A stretch of 64,000 nt of DNA, taken from the NCBI RefSeq assembly GCF_021130785.1, contig NC_060211.1, positions 28,257,001-28,321,000 of the forward strand. The letters run 5' to 3'. Of this stretch, positions 33,570 through 45,544 are shown in pieces. A program made the translations under genes and the position numbers. A model generated the notes under the pieces. It made no database searches and had not been told where the DNA came from. It was given only the letters and a program-made list of their open reading frames with translations. Each line of letters opens with the position of its first letter. The first letter of the stretch is position 1. Origin of the DNA: Homalodisca vitripennis. Its lineage: Eukaryota; Arthropoda; Insecta; Hemiptera; Cicadellidae.

Positions 33570-33930
33570 GTTAACTGAAAGGGCGTATATAAATATTTAG
33601 GAATGTAACAATGATAATTAATAAGAATAACTAATAATTATTAATGTCAGTGCATTGTGTTATAACAACAATTTTGAACAGAATACGTTATATTGTGTAA
33701 TGGACTAGTGAAGTTTTGTACCGTTTCAAAAACTAAACTCTTGAAACTTAAGCTAATAAAAATACAGAAGTTACCTGAAAGTGCATCTTTAAATATTTAT
33801 TAATGTAACAACAATAATTAATAAGAATAACGTTATTAATGGCAGTGCATTGTGTTATAACAACAATTTTGAACAGAATACGTTATATTGTGTAACGGAC
33901 TAATAAAGTTTCGTACTTTAAACTAAATGT
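33570..33930. repeat. 200-bp direct duplication
   Basis: Two units start at GTTAACTGAAA (33,570) and GTTACCTGAAA (33,770). Both contain AATTAATAAGAATAAC, CAGTGCATTGTGTTATAAC and GAATACGTTATATTGTGTAA. The second unit fades out by about 33,930. Confidence 0.9.
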
Positions 33931-34540
33931 ATGTTTTTTGAAAAGAATCGTTTTAAACATCACATGTGAAACATTAAGTTATATCTAAAACATCGTTGTT
34001 ATAAATCTATAGTAATTGAAATAAAAGTATAGAGTGAGTACTTAACATGATTGCATAGGCGTAGATACAGTTTGCTTGGGTTTACCAATATCTTATCTTA
34101 ATTTGCAAAAGGTTCACTAACTTTCTCCATCTTGAATAAAAGCGTGTATACTACATATAATGTAATACAAAAGAAAAAACTCAATAAATCTTTAACTACA
34201 ATTCGTTTACGTAAATTGTATGTTTGTCGATGTGAATTGTATTAGATATCACCACTGGCGTATTAGTAATGTTTTAAAAATATTAGGACCAAATCTTTAA
34301 TATTTAAATTGTGTATTATTAAAAAACAGCCTCATGTTTGAGTTACATTAGGAGTGTCTTATTAAAGTACATAATACATATCAAAGTTTACTTCTAAGTT
34401 ATATTAGATTGATTTAGTATACAATATCAGCCTATTGAAATCACCCTCATAGTAGCACTACCGAAACTCCTGTATAACCTTACAGAAAACGGCCTTCAGA
34501 GCCCAAAATTACCCTCCGTTCAAAATATTTTATATAATAC

Positions 34541-34955
34541 TTGCTGTTTCTCCCGGTTTCGCACGCTTTTCTTAAACTTTAATCGTGTATGTGCACTTCT
34601 GGTTCAAGTGAATTATATTTACAACACCGATTTAAAGTTTGCCTTGTTGCCACGATCAAGAAAATCTGTATTTTTGTAGATATTGTACACTCAAGCTTTA
34701 TGTTCAACCTGAAATGTATCTTAAAGACAAAATTTGTCTGTAAGATGTATATTTAATATACATCTTACCTTATCCCCTTCAAATAGTGTTTGGCTATTTA
34801 ATGTACGTAAATGTTTCGTAATTGCAGTTTATAGTGTGCAGGCGCTTTGAAAACTTATCTTTTGCAGCGCCGCCTGGTGGCGAGTTACATTAATGGACAT
34901 AGCATATAAACCTTTTCCGTAAAAATACATACAAATTTTCATAGTGGGCATAATA
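34541..34955 (+). mobile_element. RTE-like retrotransposon 3' end, copy 1
   Basis: It opens with TTGCTGTTTCTCCCGGTTTC and CACTTCTGGTTCAAGTGA, passes through TTTGCCTTGTTGCC and a GCGCCGCCTGGTGG box, and ends near TTTTCATAGTGGG. The opening ACTTGCTG...GGCTTCGC type and the CGCCTGGTGG box recall 3' regions of arthropod RTE-type LINEs and their non-autonomous partners. Two hairpins (34,740-34,768 with 13-bp arms, and a 7-bp one just before) occur only in this copy. Confidence 0.6.
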
Positions 34956-34959
34956 ATTC

Positions 34960-36210
34960 ATATTAAAACTCTCTATACAATCTTTAGGATTTTGTTTCAT
35001 GGACCAAGAGGGGCTAAAATTAAACGCTACCAATGGTTTTTTCTTTCGATTTTACTTTTTATTTCAGAAACCAGAAAAGAAATTTCCAATTCGGAAAAAT
35101 TATTTTTCTTGTAGTCAAAAACCAAAAGAATACGTAATATTATGTTACCATATCACGTTTGAATATTGCGGGTGATGGAAGTTTCTGATAAGATTGTGAA
35201 TTTTTTACAGTATAATAAAAGTTTCGAAATCTAATTACAAACAATCTGACATCTAGGTTATAAAAAGCGGTTAGAATCTAGCAAATAATGTAGATTTAAG
35301 CTGTCAATGGTTATAATGACGGTTAATCATGCCGTAAAGATGTAAACAATGCCAAGAAGCCACTTCGTTTGAATATTGCGGCCGATTCAAGTTTAACAAA
35401 TTCACACCTCCGTTATTTATAAACCTCGAAAAATAAAATAAAATGTATTCTGAATGCTGATAAGATTTATTAAACCTTTTGTGATAAACAATTTTATTAC
35501 CAGAGGTTTCGGGATATTGTTTACATTTATATCCCATAACATCTTTTCCATCACTGGTGATATGAATAATGGGAAAAGTTCATACTTTGTACAAAAATTG
35601 ACCTTGGTACGTTTGTTGGTCACTTTGGTATGCCACTTCTTTCAATTACGGAGGTCGTCTAAACTTTAAATAAATTCATTAAAAATTCGGTATTTTTGAA
35701 TTTAGATGAAAAAGTAAAAGTTTTATGGAATGGTTATAAAACTTCCTAAACTCTTTGTTATACTTGAGATACTTTTGTTGTATCTCAATTGGTTTTAGAG
35801 ATATTGAGTACATGAGTACATCATGACAATAAATAAGTTTCAGTTGTCGCAAAATGTAACTACTTCCAACTGAGCCGAAAGGACTATAACAAACTGAGGG
35901 GTGTAATACTTTAACCAAAACGTTTTGTCTTTCGTGCGAGGTGTCTTTTGTTGAGCTTTCATAAAAAGAGGTGCCATAAGAAGAGTGATAATAATGTACA
36001 CCTTATTTGAAGTAATGATTTAGACTTTAAACAATACGCCACTTTTTAATCTTTAAATAATTAACTTTAACCTTCTTTCTTCTAAATTAATATTAAAGTT
36101 ATACGATTTGTATTAATAGTTAGTAATCGTAATCGTACATTTCTTTCATACGGCTGTGCACTGTTAGTTAATTGTTTACTGTCAGAGTAACTCTTTAACA
36201 ACAACACTCC
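34960..36210. other. AT-rich stretch, nothing recognised
   Basis: Short frames around 35,304-35,918 overlap on both strands and have no recognisable product. Confidence 0.4.
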
Positions 36211-36214
36211 ATCA

Positions 36215-36350
36215 TTTCATAGTTTCCGATTTCACTCAGATAAGTTTGACAGGGCGGAGATGACCTGTCGATGTAGACTAGCTTGTTTCCTCTGCAGCAT
36301 ATTGTGTACCAGATTCATATTATCCTTGTTCCGGTGTCTCATTTTAATCA
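36215..36350 (+). repeat. Dispersed repeat family D, copy 2
   Basis: Counterpart of 15,650-15,790, with the same order of landmarks and similar length. Confidence 0.6.
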
Positions 36351-36354
36351 TAAA

Positions 36355-39065
36355 AACTACGTGGATTTTATTATTCTAATTGTACGTAATACATAATGAA
36401 TACAGAAATTTAAGAGGGGAGAGAATTTATTTAAAACGTGTAGTAATTCATCTTAAGGGAAGTTTAATATATTTAATCTGTTAAGAATAGTATTAAACTT
36501 TATTCTTATATAAGGTGGTTAGGGAATGATGTTTCATATTTCGAGTTTTAAAATCTAACTCATAATTTAAAATATTATATGAGAATTAAAAACAAAGAGT
36601 AATAAAAGATGCGTCACATCCATAGCACTATAAAGCTTCTATATTGATATAAATCAACAACATATTTGATTTATATGTGGTTTCAAAATCCGTTATATAA
36701 AGTTTTTGTTGTATCTCTACAAGAAACAACGTAAAGTCGTAAGTAAATCGTAAATACGTAGCAGTTAAAAACGAAGTAATAGGCTAGCAACGCCAAGAAA
36801 ACGAAGTATCTATATAGAGGGGGAGGCCCTTTGCGTGGTAACTATTCGACGCTACAAATGACATGCAAAGAAGAAAAGATATGAGTAAGCTGAATGTCTT
36901 TTAAATGAATCAAGAAATCATGATTCATGATTCGTGGAAAAACACGTCAATGATGCTAAGAACGTCTTAGGGGTTTTAGATGCAAGAGTCTATTATTTAA
37001 TAAAAAAAAAATAATTTATTTGTGTCTACTCCTCTGCAGTAGACTAGACATATCGATCTACGCGTGCACTCCAATATCGAAAAATTGCCGCTCTTGGAAA
37101 TCCACAGGGTTAACCAGATTTAAGTGATATCGGTATTTACTGAACCTAGTGTAGGTGAGATATAAGCAAGCTAGAATTGAACCCTCCTGGGAAACAGTGA
37201 TAGTAGTTATAGAATATAAAAACCAAATAATAATTTCCGATTAAACTGATAATATTAAAACAAATGTAGTACAGTTCAATTTCAGTTCTAAGAACAAACT
37301 TTTGCATCTCTTTCAGGTTTGTTTTAGCCGTGAGCAAAAATATTATTTCACTCTAAAGCAATTACCAAGAGAAAAGAATATAGAAACATGCAATTAAAAA
37401 TATCATGCCCTACGGAACGAACTGTATCATATATTTTAGTTGAATATTTTTGAATAGATTGTGCCCTGAGCAAGGTAATTATAATATATTTTAATGTAAG
37501 CCTGTGTAAAGATATATAGTACAGATACCATACCAGACACGAGAATGCATTTTAAACAGGATTTGTAAATAGAACTAATAAAAGTTAAAATATAAATGTT
37601 GGAGCAATTAAATCTCCAAAGAATGTGAACTGCAGTTGTGTTACGGTTAGGAAAAATAATTAATCGTGCAATAGTTAGTGCAACATCTACAAATCTGCCT
37701 GCAGTTACGATTATTAATTGCCGTTTCAAATCTACAATACCAATTAAATGTATAATTATACATTTTTGTCATTTAAGCTCTGTAGTCAGTAGAGTCTTGT
37801 TAAAGGGTTCGTTTTAATACTTTGTAATTTTTAAAATGGTTCTGATGAATTTTAATACAGAGTTATCAAAGGTAAATCTTAAAAATTACTTATATATCAA
37901 CCAGTACCCACCAAACTAGGGTATGAAAGTCAATGAAATCAACAAACAATTAATCTATAGATGTGACCTGAGTCTTATACGGAAAATCGGAAACTAAAAT
38001 GACGTGATCTGAGGAATTTTATTACAAAAAAGTAATTAACCAATTAATGTTTAAAACTACTGCTATACCATTGGAATTCATCAAGCTAAGACAGGAATTC
38101 ATGATTTTAACGGAATTGCTTTTTCATGATCAGGTTTTACAGTACTGATTTTACAGGTGCAGATATTTAGCGGCACTGCATTTGATGACGAAGATGGAGC
38201 AACAGGGTTATTCAGATCAAAACCATGCAGTATCCAAATGTATATTAATTCGTAATAATAACTATTTTTATTTTATACCGTATTCATTTTCTTTAAATAA
38301 AATTCCAATGACGAATATCTGTTACAATATAACGTAATATGTGGTGTAGCATTTTAAGGAAATTCGTTAAACTAAAAAAATCTGTTCAAATTACAAAAAC
38401 GAATTATAAGAAATTGTTGAAGCTCCGAACCCGACAGTCATGTAAACTATTTCTCATAAAGGGAACATTTTGACCCTCCCATCTCTGTACATTTTTGAAG
38501 TTTTAAGTTTTTACAAATCTAATAGTAAACAGGTCCATAAAAATAAAGTATTTCACCCTTGCAATACAATCAGATACTACACTATCCTGTTAGTCGGTTA
38601 AAACTATATGAGCAGGGTGTGTAATATTCTGCATTACAACTTTTCAATAAATTGCTAAAAATCTTTAAAAATTAATACTTAAATAAAACATTTAAAAATT
38701 CCTTAAAAGGCTACCTCATAAACCGGGCATATTACTCTGTCGAAGAGTACATAAATACTTAATTTATCCATTTATATTTCTTATTTGCGTAAACAATTTT
38801 TGTTGAGCAAAAGTGTAATTTGTACTTTTGATTTCTCATTCATTTTATTTGTTGTGCTGACTGTGACAATTCACGTTGTTTTAGCTCTGATAAAGAATGT
38901 AAAAAAATTTTATTGAATAAATGAATAAAAATATAAATGTGCACCTAAATTATTGATGTTGTCAAAACAACAATGTGACAACATTAACAATGCATTGATA
39001 ATAATAAGTTAGTTTAATGGAGTCCAATTGAGAAGTATAGTCCAATTTCAACCTAAAAAATCTGG
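36355..39065. other. AT-rich stretch, nothing recognised
   Basis: No supportable gene or RNA. A 97-codon frame on the minus strand at 37,436-37,729 has no recognisable domain. Confidence 0.4.
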
Positions 39066-39070
39066 AGGAG

Positions 39071-39591
39071 GTCTTACAAGACTTAGTTAAATAGTTTGAA
39101 CATCGTCATGGAAGAAGTCAGTATCCTGGAAAACAGTGTTATAAATCTTATTAGTTTTTGACTTGTTCAATAAAAATAAAGTCTTAGTTTAACGGTTTGA
39201 GTATCGTCATGTAAGAAGTCGGTATCCTGGAAAACAGTGTTAATCATATTAATTTTGGAGTTGTTCAATAAAAATAAAGTCTTAGTTTAACGGTTTGAGT
39301 ATCGTCATGTAAGAAGTCGGTATCCTGGAAAACAGCGTTAATCATATTAATTTTGGAGTCGTTCAATAAAAATAAAGTCTTACAAGTCTTAGTTTAACGG
39401 TTTGAGCATCGTCATGTAAGAAGTCGGTATCCTGGAAAACAGTGTTAATCATATTAATTTTGGAGTTGTTCAATAAAAATAAAGTCTTACAAGTCTTAGT
39501 TTAACGGTTTGAGCATCGTCATGTAAGAAGTCGGTATCTTGGAAAACGGTGTTAAATCACATTAATTTTGGATTTGTTCAATGTAAATACA
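39071..39591. repeat. Minisatellite, five units of 98-110 bp
   Basis: Units start at 39,071, 39,181, 39,279, 39,377 and 39,484. Each contains a form of AACGGTTTGAGCATCGTCAT, AAGAAGTCGGTATCCTGGAA and a GTTGTTCAATAAAAATAAA end. Units 4 and 5 carry an extra TACAAGTCT at the start (107 bases). Units 2 and 3 are 98 bases. Unit 1 is the most diverged, so expansion probably ran from the inner units. Confidence 0.93.
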
Positions 39592-39989
39592 TTTTTTATA
39601 ATTAATAAAACCTTTAAGTGTAATATAAGTGTTTTTACTTATATTTTATTGGTTAAATTATTGTACCAAGAATTACAGTTATAAAAACACTCAGTTTAGT
39701 TGCTTAAATTTAAATAATTAATCCTGAATGTACAGTGAGAGACAGAAACGTTACCTACACCTCAGTACTAACGAGACTCTCGCATGTCTCTAATGCCGGA
39801 TACAATTCTGGTCTAAAGATAACTTTCTCTTACAGTTGCCCTATCACGACCAATCTCGTACAGCAAAACTTACGTTGTTTTCCTATCAGTCCTCATACGT
39901 TAAAATAAACCTACCACATAAATGCTAAGTTTAAGCCAAAACAGTTAACCCTTCTATTTATCACATTGCATGGTAGAGGTTAAGTGAAA

Positions 39990-40055
39990 GAGAGGAATTT
40001 TTAGTCCTAACTTCGCCTCTATAAATAAAGGCATTTTCCATTTCATTTCATTCAT
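39990..40055 (+). mobile_element. Non-LTR retrotransposon 3' end
   Basis: CTATAAATAAAGGCATTTTC is followed by repeated ATTTC units (CATTTCATTTCATTC). Non-LTR elements of the Jockey/CR1 type often end with a polyadenylation-like AATAAA and a short tandem tail, so this marks the 3' terminus of an inserted element. I do not recognise coding sequence directly upstream. Confidence 0.5.
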
Positions 40056-40074
40056 GGCAGGAGTAAGCTATACC

Positions 40075-40375
40075 ACGTGTTGCGTAGCAGGATTACCTGA
40101 GGTAGGAAGCTAAATTTTATACTAACGATCTACTAAATCTCTTGGAGTAACATGAACCACAATTGAACTCGACTCGATGCTACTTATAGAAAAGAAACGT
40201 AATTCAAAAGTTCGGGTTTATAGGTTCGTTCTGGAGTTATCGTGTGGACATACAGACATATAGACAGACATACAGAAATGACATATTTCCAGTCCAGTGA
40301 ATAAACAGCGGGCAAGGTAAGAGTACGCCACATCACGTGTCGAGTTGCAGGCTTCGCTGACGTTGTTTCACGTTT
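40075..40375 (+). repeat. CACGTG-type dispersed repeat
   Basis: Two related pieces: TACCACGTGTTGCGTAGCAGG at about 40,070-40,090, and ACGCCACATCACGTGTCGAG with GGCTTCGCTGACG at about 40,324-40,362. A CATACAGACATATAGACAGA tract lies between them. Diverged partners lie at 23.9 kb and, inverted, at 32.3 kb. Confidence 0.5.
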
Positions 40376-40734
40376 ATAGCTCATTTCATTCTAGCTGTTC
40401 TGCATACATGCAGTCAGACAAGCACACAGAAGAGACATTGTTGTATATTCTGGGAAGTAAAAGAGAAATTATTTTTTTGTATTACCAAATGATTCCACTA
40501 AGGCCTCTCTAGTGATAAGGTTCGCTGACGCTGAACTAATAAATCTGCTATACCCAACCTTTCCCTTGAAGTAAGTCCTAAGAGGATAAGGGCTTTAATT
40601 AGTCCAAGAAACTATAGCCAATTATCATTGCATAAGCGAGTATCTCATTGGAAGATGCTGATACAGTCACAGTATTATGAAGTCTGATGGTCATGAGTGG
40701 GAAAAAGCTAAGTAAATAAATTTTATGTTACCAC

Positions 40735-41220
40735 ACCCAGAAGGGATCGATTGTGGCTGGTTTGTTCTTTCCAGTTGAATCTACTACTGGGCACATCAAA
40801 AACCGTTCTGGACATCTGGGCAACCTTATGGAGGTCCAGGAGCGGCACATCACAAACCGCAAAATATTCTGGATTCTGGGATGCAAGGGTAATACGATAG
40901 GTCTAGTCTACTCCGGGAGATGACTGTTGGTGTAGGTGGAGTTCATTCTCTAAATATAAGAAGTTCTTGCTAGCCTCAACAAGGGTGTGCCACCCCTGCC
41001 TGCTTTGACTGGAGAGGCTGGTTCGGAGCTGGCCTGCCCTTCTTCCGGGGGATATGACTTTGATATAAGTGCCCTAATTCTTCCTCATGGATCTCGATAG
41101 GAGGCGGCCTCTACCCCCTAACCTTACCCATCCTGAATAGCCTGTCATTCCGTAAGGAGCGCTAAGGTTCTTACAGGAATAAGTGTAATTAATAAGCTTC
41201 TTGTCCTAAGAGAACAAAAA
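40735..41220. repeat. Dispersed repeat family A, copy 2
   Basis: Counterpart of 1,043-1,530 in the same orientation, with no large gaps. The two copies are separated by 39.7 kb. Confidence 0.75.
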
Positions 41221-41691
41221 ATAAAAATAAATGTTACCCATAGAAAGTATTGTTTTGTTTTTTTAACGCTTCCGATAATACCCCATTTTGTCTCCCTTGA
41301 ATCTAGTGCAGTTGGGGATTGTTTTATATTTTAGAGAAACTTCATCTATTGACTTCACGTAAAACAAAGTTTTGTGCTTATATGATGCAAATTAACGTCT
41401 ACTCCCGGCCATTAGGGGAATGAGCAATAAAGGTGCAAAGGAGGTAATAACTGTCTGTAATATAATCCAGCTGTAAAGGTAACTATGCAACCTTAATGGC
41501 ATTACAATGTTTTTATGAGTGTAAACTACGCACAATCAATGGTGTCGTAACCTTTCACTAAGGTAAAAATTAGAAACTAGTAGAAAATTTATCGTGCAGA
41601 ATAATTTGGTTTTATCTCCACAAAAGAAAACAATATTGTGATTCGTTCTCCAGGAACAAACTTTGACTTCATTTATTACCATTTTTTTTAC

Positions 41692-41900
41692 TTCTACTGT
41701 ACATCTAATACTAAAATTTCATTTATCATTAATAAATGTTCTTTTTTTTAATTTGACTTCATATTCCATGTGTATGAAATGTTGTATAACATGTTCTACT
41801 GTACATCTAATACTTAAATTTAATTTATCACTGATAAATGTTATTTGTGTTTTTAAATTTGACTTTCATATTCCCTGAGTATGTAATGTTGTAAAACATG
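41692..41900. repeat. 102-bp tandem duplication
   Basis: Units start at TTCTACTGTACATCTAATAC at 41,692 and 41,794. Both continue through ATTTATCAYTRATAAATGTT and end near a GTATGTAATGTTGTAAAACA-like phrase. Confidence 0.9.
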
Positions 41901-42541
41901 GTTATTATGTTTGGTAGTACTAATCAGTTGTTTTTTATTCGATTTTAATGAAACAAACACTTTTAGATTTAGAATAAAGTTTAAAAAATTTTATTATTCT
42001 TGTAAAATTTTCATACAGGGTATCGATTTTGCGGAATTTAACATCAAAATTTATGATTGGCTACCATTTTAAAATGGGTAAAGATAATTTGTTCATATGT
42101 TTTCTCAAATGGGCATGCAAAAGGTCAACACAACTACAAAGTTTCATTACTTTATCTATACTACTATAGTATAAAAGATATAACTTTTTTGGTAAAAAAT
42201 CACATACAGACAGTAGACGGAAAACTGAAGGTTTTAGGACATACCTCCATATGAAGTTGTTTTGCTTATTTTCATGTCTAGAACAAAATACTATAATATT
42301 GGAACACCTTTAGTAAACATCCTGTATATACAGGTTTTAAAATATTTTAAAAGGATGAGAAGAACTGAAGACAAAAATGTATTAAGAAATTTGATCGCAT
42401 TAATTCAGACAAAAGTTTCAGATTTCACTGAGCCTATGTATTAAATCTATTATTATGGGTTTGTAATGATGATTTCATTATGGTTATGAATGTTTTGTCT
42501 GATGTTGAAATTATGGAACTTAACTTTAAAGAATAATAAAA

Positions 42542-42604
42542 TTATATATATATATATACATATATATATGTATATATATATATATATATATATTTGTGTG
42601 TGTG

Positions 42605-42647
<43 letters not shown>
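42542..42647. repeat. Compound (TA)n(TG)n microsatellite
   Basis: A TA-rich run (42,542-42,592) passes directly into a TG run of about 54 bases with one C. Confidence 0.95.
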
Positions 42648-42650
<3 letters not shown>

Positions 42651-42666
42651 TTTTATGTACTAGGGG

Positions 42667-43119
42667 TTATCTCCTAAAACAGGCTTGGATGGTACTCGAA
42701 GTTCGAGAGAGCAAAGCTCTTAAATCTTAACTTACTCTCACAATAAGAACGCTGTAACAAAGTGAGAGCTAAAATCTTCTGCCTATCTGTGTCTGAAGAG
42801 ACGTAACAATGTCAAAACAGCTTCACTAGGCGGAGTATCCTTTACCATCGCAAGGTTTCCCAATAAGGCCAAAGCCCATACATAGCACAGTGGGTGGTAC
42901 CTATAGAGGAGTTTATCCGTTATCTGAGTTAAAATACATTCTTCAGAGTTTAAACTGATCGTTTCCTTAAAAAAATGCCCCTTCATCACTTAGTTGCTAA
43001 CTCAAATGGATATCACCGTGTTACAGCGTACTTTGCTCCCTCTTCGTGTACCATCCAAGTCAGTGTAGGAGATAAATTATACTACTAAAACCTTCCGGCA
43101 AAGACGATCTGATAGACTT
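42667..43119. mobile_element. Foldback element, family H copy 1
   Basis: The left arm TTATCTCCTAAAACAGGCTT and TGGATGGTACTCGAAG pairs with CTTCGTGTACCATCCAAG and TAGGAGATAAAT on the right. The inner arms ACGCTGTAAC/GTTACAGCGT also pair. The right end extends a further 35 bases to AAGACGATCTGATAGAC, an extension absent on the left. It shares its ends with the element at 60.8 kb. Confidence 0.75.
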
Positions 43120-43124
43120 ACAAT

Positions 43125-44060
43125 ACTATAAAAAATTTACTTGTATTTTATAATTAATTTTAAGAAAGCATTTCATTATGTTGTAGCGTATTTTTTGTTA
43201 TTTTTAGATTAGACTTATATTCAAACAATGAGGAAATGATTGGACGTGGATATATAATAGATAATGGACATGGATAGATAGATAATGTCTATCTCTTCAT
43301 GATGTACGTATTGGTGTCTAACTGTAATATTCTGTAATATTTTAAAAAGTGGCTCACAGTGTTCAATACATCTAAGTCTACACTTGTTTTTGTAAAAGTA
43401 AGATTTCCTGTACACAGTGAATATCAGCACAACATAATTCCAAAAAGAAATTGTCTTTTAAAAACTTAAGTAAACTCAAATAATTCTCACCCAAAATGTC
43501 CCGAAGTTTAAACATGAAGTAATTTAATAACCATATTTAGTACAACGTGTGCTAATGTAAGCTTGCTAATTTAATTTAATATCTGTTTGAAAACGTAATA
43601 ATTGTACAGTTTGATAATCGTAGTTTGGCTTAGGCTTAAAGTAATTATCTATTAGGGAATAAAAGTCTATTAGTGTAAATTTTACTGTATTCCACTAATG
43701 TAAATGTAAATGATGTAACAGCGTTTTAATGGACTGCCTGTATTTAAAGTATGTGACATAATAGGAAATATTCGTCACTTTTGAAGGTCATTTGCATTAC
43801 ACATGGATGTGAATATATGTACATTGATAATTAGTCGTTTTAAATGTGGAAATGCAAAACTACATTTCCCCATTGCAGGTGTAGCAGTACAGAAGCGGGG
43901 TACTATACAGTACAATATGTAGAGGGGAGGCTATTTTGGGACTCACACTCCTCAAGCCTCATTAACCTGGACGTCTTGCCGGCCTGTCTTTATTTCCGTC
44001 TTTGTCTCGAAGCATTTGCACTTACGCGTGTTTAGCGGTGGCTGTATGTTTTACATAATA
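43125..44060. other. Nothing firmly recognised
   Basis: A GC-richer patch at about 43,850-44,040 contains a 63-codon frame with no recognised product, just before the 53-bp tandem repeat. No gene is called. Confidence 0.35.
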
Positions 44061-44063
44061 GCC

Positions 44064-44172
44064 TCATGCACTACTGTCACTTTGGTAGTAGACGTAGTGA
44101 TATTGTTTATGTATTGCATGTACTGAAGTCACTGTGGAAGTAGACGTAGTGACGTGACTGTTTATGTATAGC
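44064..44172. repeat. 53-bp tandem duplication
   Basis: Units start at CATGCACTACTGTCAC (44,064) and CATGTACTGAAGTCAC (44,117). Both hold AGTAGACGTAGTGA and a GTTTATGTATTG/GTTTATGTATAG end. Confidence 0.85.
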
Positions 44173-44515
44173 CAAAGTTCCTGGTGACAGTTCCCAACAA
44201 GTTAAACAGTTGTGCTGTTCGGAGTTGGCACACACTGTCCTGTATGGGGAGTGAGTTCGAACATTGGCTGTTTGGCTGTTTGACGTGTATTAGGAGTTTC
44301 CAAACAGAGGCAACTACCAAAATATATTGTTGCATAATGAAATTTAAACCACGATTTATTAATGATTCGTATAATACTTCGCACAAAATGAAACATTCTT
44401 AATCTATTTACATATTTCAGATCCTTCAGTAATATACATTGAAGTAAATAGTATTATGCCTGTGAATTGCCATTACAAACAATAATGGAGAGTTTAGTAG
44501 AATTTAACATTGCAT

Positions 44516-44693
44516 ATTTATAAATTTAAAAACAAATACTCCAGTAATATATTTTTTATTTTTGTGAGGCCTTTCATGCTCAAGAAAATTTGTCCATCAG
44601 ACCCCCATAACTGATTATGTGTTCCTTGAGCACGAAAGGTCTCACAAAAATAAAAAGTATTTTATTGGAGTGTTTGATTTAAATTTATAAATA
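44516..44693. mobile_element. Foldback MITE of about 178 bp
   Basis: The left arm TATTTATAAATTTAAA, ACTCCAGTAATA and TTTTTGTGAGGCCTTTC pairs with GAAAGGTCTCACAAAAA, TATTTTATTGGAGT and TTTAAATTTATAAATA. The arms are about 70-75 bases and the loop about 35. It has no coding content. Confidence 0.85.
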
Positions 44694-44699
44694 ATTCCA

Positions 44700-45265
44700 A
44701 TAAGAAAAGAAGTTTCTAGAATGCATTACGTATTTAAGTTACTAATCTCTATTTCTCAATATGATTCCATTATCAGTCTCTTCCATGAAAGTTGCCATTT
44801 TCCAATCAATGGACTGGACTCTAGAAAAATTTAAGGAAACCCATCTCATTAGACTTCATTAGATACTCGCTTTATGTATTTGTTTTATTATGTATTACGT
44901 TACAGTAAAAGATAAAAATGTGTTTTATGACCATCATCGTTTTTTTTCACAAGGATCTTTATCGATTAAAAAAACCAACATATCCTAAAAAACTGTTTGT
45001 TTCTTCATAGGAAATGTAATTTGATTCCCAAACATATAACAGTAATTCCAATAATGGGAATCCAATGCTAAAAATAGTCTTATTTATTAGTTATAATGTA
45101 CAGAAAAGAAACATCTTAGTAATGAATGGGTCTAGTGAACACGTTATTACATTCTTTAACCTAATTTACGGCTAGAAATTTAGATTTACCAAAACGAGGT
45201 ATATAACTTTAATAAAATATTACACAACCCGTAAATGTTACAGTTAAATCTTGAGTTATGTTTAA
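44700..45265. other. AT-rich stretch, nothing recognised
   Basis: No gene or repeat partner was seen. Confidence 0.4.
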
Positions 45266-45268
45266 TAT

Positions 45269-45540
45269 ACACTAGCAAATACCCGCGGCTTCGCCCGCAA
45301 TTTTTATGCAGCATTCCGTGTATTTAATTGGGTAGCTCCCACGATTTCAGTAACACTTGAACTATTTTTGGCCAATTAGAGGAACTAAAAAATCTAAATT
45401 CATAGATTTCTTGTGAGAGCACTTGTGATGTAATACGATAGGGCCCTATGATATTTGGATTAAAATGAAATTGAAATTTTGTAAATGAAATTAGTTATAT
45501 AGCATGCATCAGGTAACCATTTTTAAGCGTTGATGAGTAA
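45269..45540 (+). mobile_element. RTE-like retrotransposon 3' end, different subfamily
   Basis: It opens with ACTAGCAAATACCCGCGGCT and TCGCCCGC, a form of the CCGCGGCTTCGCCCGC box widely found at RTE-type ends in arthropods. The body differs from the 34.5- and 51.1-kb copies. The right boundary is uncertain. Confidence 0.5.
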
Positions 45541-45544
45541 GAGG

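Noticed and set aside
40505..40572. Exon ending at GTAAGTCC near 40,572
   Set aside because: The frame runs through the TTCGCTGACG phrase shared with dispersed repeats, so it is repeat sequence.
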